Under the pieces are notes generated by a model. The model did not search any database, had not been told where the DNA came from, and was given only the letters and a program-made list of their open reading frames with translations. Positions 7,492 to 12,889 of a DNA stretch of 16,858 nt are shown piece after piece. This DNA comes from SIG299 sp045531895 (lineage in GTDB: Bacteria > Bacillota > Clostridia > Lachnospirales > Lachnospiraceae). Where the stretch lies: contig JAZSEW010000079.1 of the NCBI GenBank assembly GCA_045531895.1, forward strand, positions 1 to 16,858, read 5' to 3'. The translations under genes and the position numbers were made by a program. How positions within the stretch are numbered: position 1 is the stretch's first letter; every line of letters starts with the position of its first letter.

Positions 7492-8292
7492 ATGAAAGAA
7501 GACATCAAACAATATATACCGGATTATTACTACAGCAAGGTTGTGGATGTTGTGGGTCATGAATCCACCAGTCATATCCACGATGCTTTTGAAATATATT
7601 ATATGAAGGAAGGCACCTGCACCTACTATATAGAAGATGCTGTTTATAAAGTAGTGCCGGGAAATATCATACTGATTCCCGGAAATACACGTCATCGGAC
7701 TACCTATGGAGGTGTGGCGCATACAAGGCTTTTGGTAAACTGCTCCCCTGCATATATACCTGCCTCCATTCTGGAGCGTCTTGGTGCTATAGGGCATCTG
7801 TATCGCAATAACAGGGTTATCAGCCAGCTGGAAGAGCTGTTTGCTAAAATTGAGTATGAGTACAGTCATGCAGAGGCATTATCTGCAGATATGCTTAAAT
7901 GTTTCACGGCGGAGCTGCTGGTTGTGATTTTACGGCATAAAAACGAGCAGGAACTTAAGAATACAGGAAATGATTTTGTTACTACGGTGCAGGAATATAT
8001 CCAAAACAATTATATGAATGAAGTTAAACTGTCTGCCATTGCAGAAATGCTGTCCGTCAGCCAGGAACATTTATCCCGCGTATTTAAACAGGAAACCGGA
8101 ATCGGCTTTAAAGACTATCTGGTCCGCTTCCGCCTGCAAAAGGCGGAGGAGATGTTAAAGCATGAACCGGGTAAGGCAGTCAGTGAAGTTGCCTATGCTT
8201 GCGGCTTTAACGATGGTAATTACTTTTCGTATAAATTTAAAGAAGCTTATGGCGTTTCGCCGACAAAGGTACGTCCAAAAAAAGAAAAATAA
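7492..8292 (+). CDS. AraC-family transcriptional regulator with cupin sensor domain
   Basis: The N-terminal ~150 residues resemble the cupin-like ligand-binding domain of AraC-family proteins: His28 and His30 start a beta-rich stretch, and residues 56-69 (PGNIILIPGNTRHR) are the typical second cupin motif. The C-terminal ~100 residues hold two helix-turn-helix units: about 178-201 (LSAIAEMLSVSQEHLSRVFK) and about 229-251 (VSEVAYACGFNDGNYFSYKF), ending with the GVSPTKVR family signature. Length (266) is normal. It follows the sugar operon on the same strand but behind a terminator, so it is a separate unit. Such regulators commonly control an adjacent sugar transporter in response to a sugar; here that target and the effector are inferred from position only. 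Confidence 0.93.
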   Translation: MKEDIKQYIPDYYYSKVVDVVGHESTSHIHDAFEIYYMKEGTCTYYIEDAVYKVVPGNIILIPGNTRHRTTYGGVAHTRLLVNCSPAYIPASILERLGAIGHLYRNNRVISQLEELFAKIEYEYSHAEALSADMLKCFTAELLVVILRHKNEQELKNTGNDFVTTVQEYIQNNYMNEVKLSAIAEMLSVSQEHLSRVFKQETGIGFKDYLVRFRLQKAEEMLKHEPGKAVSEVAYACGFNDGNYFSYKFKEAYGVSPTKVRPKKEK

Positions 8293-8304
8293 ATTGATTC
8301 TAAG

Positions 8305-8333
8305 GTATAAAATGCCTCTTCTTACAGATACTA
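8305..8333 (+). promoter_or_regulatory. Candidate sigma-G promoter of spoVT
   Basis: GTATA (8305-8309) fits the sigma-G -35 pattern GHATR completely. After 17 nt, GATACTA (8327-8333) fits the -10 pattern CATHHTA at six of seven positions. Transcription would start near 8340, about 30 nt before spoVT. In Bacillus subtilis spoVT is forespore-expressed under sigma-G, so the position makes sense. The motif is short and degenerate, hence the moderate confidence. Confidence 0.4.
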
Positions 8334-8370
8334 GGTTCAGAAAGTAAGATTTGTTAATGGAGGATTTTAT

Positions 8371-8916
8371 ATGAAAGCAACAGGAATTGTACGTAGAATT
8401 GATGATTTAGGAAGAGTTGTTGTACCAAAGGAAATCAGAAGGACCCTTCGCATCAGGGAAGGTGATCCGTTGGAAATTTTTACCGACAGAGAAGGAGAAA
8501 TTATCTTAAAGAAATATTCTCCTATCGGGGAATTAAGTTTATTTGCCAAGCAGTATGCCGAAGCAATGGCGCAGACCACCGGTTTTGTTGTGGCAATTGC
8601 AGACCGTGACCAGTATATTGCAGTAGCAGGCAACGGTAAAAAAGATTTGCTTGCAAAGTCCGTCAGCAGAGAACTGGAGCATCTGATGACAGAGCGTGAA
8701 ACACTGGTAGCGGTAAAAGGTGATAAAAACTTCGTTGCCATCAGTTATGATGAAGATGAATATACCGGTCAGGTTATTGTACCGATTATTTGTGAAGGCG
8801 ATGTGATTGGCGCAGTGCTGGTTCTGGCGAGAGAAGCAAAGCAGCGTCCGGGTGATATGGAGCTGAAACTTGCACAAACCGCTGCTTCCTTTTTAGGGCG
8901 CCAGATGGAAAGCTAA
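8371..8916 (+). CDS. spoVT: Stage V sporulation protein T, AbrB-type transcription factor
   Basis: SpoVT is a forespore DNA-binding regulator that adjusts sigma-G-dependent genes and spore coat/germination properties. The first ~50 residues are the swapped-hairpin AbrB domain, here MKATGIVRRIDDLGRVVVPK followed by EIRRTLRIREGDPLEI. Residues ~55-181 form the GAF-like sensory domain typical of SpoVT and absent from short AbrB proteins. The total of 181 residues matches the family. TGGAGGA 8-10 nt before ATG 8371 is a strong ribosome-binding site. In Bacillus the next gene is spoVB and then mazG; here mazG follows directly after 55 nt, so spoVB is absent from this site. Identification is secure from both domains and gene order. 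Confidence 0.96.
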   Translation: MKATGIVRRIDDLGRVVVPKEIRRTLRIREGDPLEIFTDREGEIILKKYSPIGELSLFAKQYAEAMAQTTGFVVAIADRDQYIAVAGNGKKDLLAKSVSRELEHLMTERETLVAVKGDKNFVAISYDEDEYTGQVIVPIICEGDVIGAVLVLAREAKQRPGDMELKLAQTAASFLGRQMES

Positions 8917-8971
8917 AATTTTGTGGAAGAAAAGAATTCGAAAGATATACGGATGAGAAAAGAGGACAGAG

Positions 8972-9766
8972 ATGTATACGTATGAAGAATTTTTAAAAGT
9001 GATAGAAACCCTTCGCAGTGAGAGTGGCTGTCCATGGGACAGGGAGCAGACCCATGCTTCTTTAAAGCAGTGTATGCTGGAGGAAGCTTATGAAGTAATT
9101 GACGGTATTGAAGAGTATGAAAGAACCGGAGACTACAAAAATCTTCGGGAAGAGCTGGGAGATGTGCTGCTGCAGGTTGTACTTCATGCCCGGATTGCCG
9201 AAGAAGAAGGACACTTTTCCATGGAGAACATTGTGAATGAAATTTGTGAAAAAATGATTCGGCGCCATCCGCATGTGTTTGGAGAAAAGACAGCGGAAAA
9301 TTCCGCAGAATCCTTGATACTGTGGGAAGATATCAAGAGGCAGGAAAAGAAGGAAGAAACGCTGGCGGATACATTACACAGAGTGGCAAAGGCATTTCCC
9401 GCCAATATCCGTGCAGAAAAGATTCAGAAGAAGGCGGCGAAGTCCGGATTTGAATTTGAATCGGTGGAACAGGTGCTTAAAAAAGTGAAAGAAGAGCTGG
9501 CGGAGCTGGAGGAAGTAATTGAGCCGAATAAAGAGGCTGAAAATCTGAAAAAAGACCGCCTTGACGAGAAATTCGGTGAATTGATGTTTTCTATGGTAAA
9601 TTTATCACGTTTTTTGGGCCTGAATGCAGAAAATTCCTTGACAAATGCTACTAATAAGTTTATAAATAGATGTGTAGGCATTGAGGTACTAGCCCGAAAA
9701 AAGGGAGAGAATTTGAATCAGATGTCAGCAGAGGAAATAGATGCCCTCTGGCAGAGCATGAAGTAA
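8972..9766 (+). CDS. mazG: Nucleoside triphosphate pyrophosphohydrolase MazG
   Basis: MazG hydrolyses NTPs and dNTPs to the monophosphate and pyrophosphate, clearing aberrant nucleotides and influencing stress alarmones. Two tandem MazG domains are visible. Domain 1 (about 6-110) has GCPWDREQTH, the metal-binding EEAYE (37-41) and E61-L-G-D64. Domain 2 (about 140-260) has EELAE (174-178), but the expected ExxD is K200-F-G-E203. The N-terminal tetrapyrrole-methylase domain fused to MazG in Bacillus YabN is missing, so the 264-residue length resembles the proteobacterial form. AGAGGAC precedes ATG 8972. The gene's 3' end contains a promoter that should serve hup. Assignment is secure; activity of domain 2 is doubtful. 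Confidence 0.95.
   Translation: MYTYEEFLKVIETLRSESGCPWDREQTHASLKQCMLEEAYEVIDGIEEYERTGDYKNLREELGDVLLQVVLHARIAEEEGHFSMENIVNEICEKMIRRHPHVFGEKTAENSAESLILWEDIKRQEKKEETLADTLHRVAKAFPANIRAEKIQKKAAKSGFEFESVEQVLKKVKEELAELEEVIEPNKEAENLKKDRLDEKFGELMFSMVNLSRFLGLNAENSLTNATNKFINRCVGIEVLARKKGENLNQMSAEEIDALWQSMK
9638..9666 (+). promoter_or_regulatory. Near-consensus sigma-A promoter inside mazG, probably for hup
   Basis: TTGACA (9638-9643), a 17-nt spacer and TATAAA (9661-9666) form an almost perfect housekeeping promoter. It lies within the mazG coding sequence (residues ~223-232). Transcription would start near 9673, giving a leader of about 147 nt before the hup start at 9821. No other good promoter is seen before hup. 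Confidence 0.7.
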
Positions 9767-9820
9767 TCACCGGATTACCTATTGACTCGTTATCACATAC
9801 TTTTAGAGGAGGATTTTACA

Positions 9821-10096
9821 ATGAATAAGACAGAATTAGTTGCAGCTATGGCAGCAAACGCAGAATTATCCAAGAAGGATGCAGAAAAGGCTTTAAAGGC
9901 TTTCATCGATGTTGTTACTGATGAATTAAAGAAGGGTGAAAAGATTCAGTTAGTAGGCTTTGGTACTTTTGAAGTTTCCGAAAGACCGGCAAGAGAAGGC
10001 ATCAACCCTCAGACAAAGAAGAAGATTACAATCGCAGCTTCCAAGAACCCTAAGTTCAAGGCTGGTAAGGCTTTAAAGGACGTTGTTAACGCATAA
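9821..10096 (+). CDS. hup: DNA-binding protein HU
   Basis: HU is the abundant histone-like dimer that bends and compacts chromosomal DNA. The 91-residue product is the normal length. The N-terminal helices (MNKTELVAAMAANAELSKKD) are followed by the family signature GFGTFEVSERPAREGINPQT, whose Arg- and Pro-containing arm inserts into the DNA minor groove, and a Lys-rich end. ATG 9821 is chosen because AGAGGAGG lies just upstream and family members start with MNKTEL; an in-frame TTG at 9782 would add 13 residues that do not fit. Codon usage (AAG, TTC, GCA rich) suggests high expression, in keeping with the strong promoter at 9638 and the terminator directly downstream. Hup at this site between mazG and the S4 gene is common in Clostridia. 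Confidence 0.97.
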   Translation: MNKTELVAAMAANAELSKKDAEKALKAFIDVVTDELKKGEKIQLVGFGTFEVSERPAREGINPQTKKKITIAASKNPKFKAGKALKDVVNA

Positions 10097-10118
10097 GTCT
10101 AAATAACAAGAGCGAAAA

Positions 10119-10150
10119 TTAAGGTGCTGTCTTGCTGGCAGCACCTTTTT
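10119..10150 (+). terminator. Intrinsic terminator of hup
   Basis: AAGGTGCTG (10121-10129) pairs perfectly with CAGCACCTT (10139-10147) around a 9-nt loop, followed by T residues up to 10150. It lies 23 nt after the hup stop and should end the hup transcript. Confidence 0.92.
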
Positions 10151-10227
10151 AAATTCCGTTTTGCATCATTTTCTTTTCCGACTCAGCTGTTCTGGAGCCA
10201 TCGGGAAAGCACTGAAAGGAGAAAAGC

Positions 10228-10467
10228 ATGAGACTTGATAAATATTTAAAGGTATCTCGTTTGATTAAGAGAAGAACCGTGGCAAATGAAGCCTGTGATG
10301 CCGGCCGTGTCATGATTAACGACAAAGTGGCAAAGGCTTCCAGTGAGGTAAAGGTGGGCGATGTTATTGAAATCGGTTTCGGTACAAAATCCGTTAAGGT
10401 AGAAGTGCTGGATATTCAGGATACTACCAAAAAGGATGAGGCAAAAGAACTGTTCAAATATCTGTAA
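10228..10467 (+). CDS. rqcP: S4-domain RNA-binding protein RqcP (YabO/Hsp15-like)
   Basis: RqcP binds stalled 50S subunits carrying peptidyl-tRNA and helps RqcH add alanine tails during ribosome-associated quality control. The 79-residue protein is essentially one S4 domain: MRLDKYLKVSRLIKRRTVAN is its classic opening, followed by GRVMINDKVAKASSEVKVGD and a short tail. AAGGAG in GAAAGGAGAAAAGC gives a good ribosome-binding site before ATG 10228. In Bacillus the same gene, yabO, also lies just before yabP and yabQ. No clear promoter of its own is seen between the hup terminator and the start; read-through or a weak promoter is possible. Confidence 0.93.
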   Translation: MRLDKYLKVSRLIKRRTVANEACDAGRVMINDKVAKASSEVKVGDVIEIGFGTKSVKVEVLDIQDTTKKDEAKELFKYL

Positions 10468-10468
10468 G

Positions 10469-10497
10469 GAATAGTTTTGACGGCCCTTGCATATGCT
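10469..10497 (+). promoter_or_regulatory. Candidate sigma-E promoter of yabP-yabQ
   Basis: GAATAGT (10469-10475), exactly 14 nt, then CATATGCT (10490-10497). This resembles the mother-cell sigma-E pattern with ATA in the -35 and CATAnnnT in the -10 region. It lies in the only gap before yabP, a gene that is sigma-E dependent in Bacillus subtilis. The start point would be about 20 nt before ATG 10524. Confidence 0.4.
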
Positions 10498-10523
10498 GTA
10501 GCAAGCAAAGGCAGAGAGTAGTT

Positions 10524-10811
10524 ATGGACGAAAAAACATCTTCGGGAATCGGACCACATAAATTGTTGGTGCAGGGTAGAAAGGCAGCTGAACTGACCGG
10601 AGTAAAGGAGGTTGTTTCCTTTGATGCAAAGGAGGTTGTGCTGAATACTGTCATGGGGGCGCTCATTATCCGGGGCAATGACCTGTTTGTAAAGCGCCTG
10701 ACCGTGGAGCGGGGTGAGGTAGAACTGGAAGGACAGGTGGACAGCTTTGTGTATGCGGATAAGCCGCAAAAGGGCGATGGAGATTCTCTCTTAAAGCGCC
10801 TGTTCAGGTAG
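10524..10811 (+). CDS. yabP: Sporulation protein YabP
   Basis: YabP belongs to the YabP/YqfC family of small mother-cell sporulation proteins needed for normal spore formation; the biochemical role is not known to me. The 95-residue protein has the family beta-rich core: HKLLVQGRKAAELTGVKEVV, then a segment like SFDAKEVVLNTVMGALIIRG, and a GEVELEGQVDSFVYAD stretch before a basic end. The length is normal. The ribosome-binding site (AGAGAG) is weak. It follows rqcP by 56 nt and precedes yabQ by only 3 nt, the same order as in Bacillus. The gap before it contains the sigma-E-like promoter described separately. Confidence 0.92.
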   Translation: MDEKTSSGIGPHKLLVQGRKAAELTGVKEVVSFDAKEVVLNTVMGALIIRGNDLFVKRLTVERGEVELEGQVDSFVYADKPQKGDGDSLLKRLFR

Positions 10812-10814
10812 AGT

Positions 10815-11240
10815 ATGCTTAGTGGTAGTATGGAGCAGGAACTGACCTGCTTCTTTTCTACAGTATGCTATGGCTTTTTGATTTCTGCCTGCTATCATCC
10901 CCTTGTGTTTCTGCGTTCCCTGATTACCCATAAAAAAGCAGTAACAGATGCGGAAGATATTTTATTTCTGATGGCAGCCGGTTTTTACTTTTTTCTTGTG
11001 GTTTATGATACAAATGATGGAATTTTGCGATGGTATACCTTTGCCGGAGCAGGGCTTGGCGGTTTGGCTTATGTGCACACCCTTTGCATTCCGGTGGAGG
11101 CAGTCAGAAAGTGGCTATTGCAAAAACTGGGAAAAACGTTTACAATGAAAGAGAAATATCGCAGTAAAGGACAGGTGTCGGTGAATGAAAGTTGTAGCCC
11201 GGAACACAGGCAAAATAGAAAAAAGAAAAAATGGTCTTAA
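10815..11240 (+). CDS. yabQ: Spore cortex biosynthesis membrane protein YabQ
   Basis: YabQ is a mother-cell membrane protein of the outer forespore membrane needed for cortex formation in Bacillus. This 141-residue product has hydrophobic segments at about 10-32, 48-67 and 72-95, followed by a basic cytoplasmic tail rich in Lys, Arg and Ser. Sequence conservation in this family is low; the call rests mainly on position between yabP and divIC, size and topology. ATG 10815 follows an AGGTAG-like site; ATG 10830 (MEQELTCFF...) is an alternative. The last 56 nt overlap divIC in another frame, so the basic tail is encoded within divIC's start. Confidence 0.8.
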   Translation: MLSGSMEQELTCFFSTVCYGFLISACYHPLVFLRSLITHKKAVTDAEDILFLMAAGFYFFLVVYDTNDGILRWYTFAGAGLGGLAYVHTLCIPVEAVRKWLLQKLGKTFTMKEKYRSKGQVSVNESCSPEHRQNRKKKKWS

Positions 11241-11499
11241 AATAATTGCAGTGGCAGTATTGGTACTGTTTGCGGTAATTTCTTACAGTGGCATTCAACT
11301 GCAGGCAGAAAAGCGCGCCCTGGAAAAGAAAAAAAGTGAACTGGAGGAGCAGCTGCAGACGGAGCAGGAACGTTCCGCGGAACTGGAAGACCAGCGGGCT
11401 TATATGCAGACTGTCCGTTACATAGAAGAGGTGGCAAGAGAGGTACTTGGTCTGGTATATCCGGATGAAACTATTTTGCGACCGGAGGAAGAAGAGTAA
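11185..11499 (+). CDS. divIC: Septum formation initiator DivIC (FtsB-like)
   Basis: DivIC is a bitopic divisome protein that pairs with FtsL and links DivIB/FtsQ to septal wall synthesis. The 104-residue protein shows the expected layout: a basic cytoplasmic start, one membrane helix at about 17-37 (GLKIIAVAVLVLFAVISYSG), an outside coiled coil at about 40-75 rich in Glu, Lys, Leu and Gln, then the conserved end YIEEVAREVLGLVYPDE. ATG 11185 is the only credible start: an in-frame TGA directly precedes it and no later Met precedes the helix. It therefore overlaps yabQ by 56 nt and is probably translationally coupled to it. The ribosome-binding site is poor. Confidence 0.93.
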   Translation: MKVVARNTGKIEKRKNGLKIIAVAVLVLFAVISYSGIQLQAEKRALEKKKSELEEQLQTEQERSAELEDQRAYMQTVRYIEEVAREVLGLVYPDETILRPEEEE

Positions 11500-11516
11500 A
11501 AATACGTCGCTTTATG

Positions 11517-11549
11517 AGGAAGAGTTTTTTGAACTCTTCCTATTCTTTT
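11517..11549 (+). terminator. Intrinsic terminator after divIC
   Basis: AGGAAGAGTT (11517-11526) pairs perfectly with AACTCTTCCT (11532-11541) around a TTTTG loop; ATTCTTTT follows. The T-run is interrupted, so termination may be partial. The tract runs straight into the spoIIE -35 element. Confidence 0.75.
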
Positions 11550-11580
11550 GACAAAAATTGTAAATCCTCTTTTGTATAAT
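11545..11580 (+). promoter_or_regulatory. spoIIE promoter: sigma-A elements 21 nt apart with overlapping Spo0A box
   Basis: TTGACA (11548-11553) and TATAAT (11575-11580) are both perfect consensus hexamers, but 21 nt apart instead of 17. The -35 hexamer lies within TTTTGACAAAAA, which resembles a Spo0A box (reverse complement of TTGTCAAAA). In Bacillus subtilis, spoIIE and spoIIG have this same arrangement: long spacing, 0A box over -35, activation of sigma-A polymerase by Spo0A-P. The start point would be near 11587, about 29 nt before ATG 11616. Confidence 0.8.
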
Positions 11581-11615
11581 GCAGGAGCAGTATAGAAAGG
11601 AAAAGGAGGATTGAC

Positions 11616-12839
11616 ATGGAAGGACAATATAAAAGCAAGGAGCTGGGACGCTGGACAGCAAGAGCAGCAGAATCTTATCAGGAGCTGGCCAGAGTGTTTT
11701 CCTCCTATGTATCAGATAAAAAAATAGAGGAACAGGAGCTGCTGCCTACCGGGACCGACGGCTGTACCGGAAGCTGCAGCGCCTGTGCACAGCTGGCACG
11801 GACAAAGCAGTCTGCATATAATCAGATGTTAGAAGGAAAGGAAGCGCTGGTATATCAGTTGGAGGAAACCGCCCGGTATTTCCGGCAGATGGAGCATTCC
11901 ATAAAGCAGGAACAGTATCTGACAGAAGAAAGAATCCGGGAACTGTTGTTTTATCTGCGCAGGTATCATTTAAAGGGAAAAGCTGTGGAGACCTTTTGCC
12001 GGCCGGGTAAGGGCAGGGAACTGGCATTGCGGTTAAAATGTGATGGTATGAAAAAAACAATGTCCATGCGGCTGGTAGAACGTCTCCTGTCAGAACAACT
12101 TGGCTTTCTGGTAAAGGCAGGGGCGCAGTGCAGAAGCTACCTCTCCGAAGAAGAGCAGGAACTGGTATTCCGGGAGATACCGGGATACTATGGTATTACA
12201 GGTGTGGCAAGAATGAAGAAGGAAGAGGAAACTGTTTCCGGAGATTCTTTTTCCTTCTTCTACGAGGAAGAGGGAGAAATGGCGATGATTTTGTCCGATG
12301 GTATGGGCAGTGGAGAAGCGGCTGCGAAGGAAAGCGAGTCGGTGCTTATGCTGTTGGAGCGTATGCTTTCTGCTGGATTTCAGGAGGAAACAGCCATCCG
12401 GCTGATTAACTCCGTATTGGCACTTCGGGCAGAGCAGCATATGTTTGCTACCTTGGACATCAGTCGTATTAACCTGTACAGTGGCACCTGTGAGTTTATC
12501 AAAATCGGTGGAGCGGCAACCTATCTTCGCAGGGGGAAATGGTTGGAATGTGTAGAGGCAAAAACGCTTCCTATCGGCATGGTGCAAAAGGTGGATTATG
12601 ATTTTCTCGTAAAGAAGCTGTATGATGGGGATTATATCATTATGATGAGTGATGGTGTTCTGGATATGATACCGGAGGACCAACGTGTCGATTTTTTGCA
12701 GCAAATTATCGGAGAAAACCCGGGTGAAAATCCCCAGGTAATTGCCGGACGTATATTAAATGCCTCACTGCTGGTACAGAATTTTGAACCAAAAGATGAT
12801 ATGACAGTGCTTGTCTGTGGTGTTTTTCAACAAAAATGA
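11616..12839 (+). CDS. spoIIE: SpoIIE-type serine phosphatase without membrane domain
   Basis: SpoIIE dephosphorylates SpoIIAA-P and so releases sigma-F in the forespore. The C-terminal half is a complete PP2C domain: VSGD (207-210), LSDGMGSG (226-233), SDGVLD (345-350) and KDDMTVLV (393-400), with the metal-binding aspartates present. Residues 1-190 are mostly helical and charged, matching the regulatory region II, with Cys50, Cys54 and Cys57 in TDGCTGSCSACAQ. The ten-helix membrane domain of the ~820-residue Bacillus protein is missing; no hydrophobic segment occurs anywhere. AAGGAGG before ATG 11616, and the promoter just upstream, show this is the true start and not a truncated piece. Position (divIC - spoIIE - tilS) supports orthology. 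Another SpoIIE-family phosphatase role is less likely. Confidence 0.9.
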   Translation: MEGQYKSKELGRWTARAAESYQELARVFSSYVSDKKIEEQELLPTGTDGCTGSCSACAQLARTKQSAYNQMLEGKEALVYQLEETARYFRQMEHSIKQEQYLTEERIRELLFYLRRYHLKGKAVETFCRPGKGRELALRLKCDGMKKTMSMRLVERLLSEQLGFLVKAGAQCRSYLSEEEQELVFREIPGYYGITGVARMKKEEETVSGDSFSFFYEEEGEMAMILSDGMGSGEAAAKESESVLMLLERMLSAGFQEETAIRLINSVLALRAEQHMFATLDISRINLYSGTCEFIKIGGAATYLRRGKWLECVEAKTLPIGMVQKVDYDFLVKKLYDGDYIIMMSDGVLDMIPEDQRVDFLQQIIGENPGENPQVIAGRILNASLLVQNFEPKDDMTVLVCGVFQQK

Positions 12840-12851
12840 CAGTTTTGCTAC

Positions 12852-12880
12852 TTGTTATTTTTTCTCGGACAAGGTAGAAT
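12852..12880 (+). promoter_or_regulatory. Candidate sigma-A promoter of tilS-hpt-ftsH
   Basis: TTGTTA (12852-12857), 17 nt, TAGAAT (12875-12880): four and five of six consensus bases at ideal spacing, in the 50-nt gap after spoIIE. The start point would fall at about 12886-12888, only a few bases before ATG 12890, implying an almost leaderless message. Confidence 0.5.
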
Positions 12881-12889
12881 AGAATCACT

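Noticed and set aside
9782..9803. TTGACT at 9782 as the hup -35 element
   Set aside because: No -10 hexamer occurs 16-18 nt downstream; the site at 9638 is far better.
12090..12704. Minus-strand open frame of 204 codons opposite spoIIE
   Set aside because: The plus strand carries the clear SpoIIE phosphatase motifs here; the minus frame has no recognisable domain and no ribosome-binding context.
11616..12839. spoIIE as a truncated pseudogene
   Set aside because: Promoter, ribosome-binding site, intact frame and all catalytic residues are present, so it reads as a functional short form.
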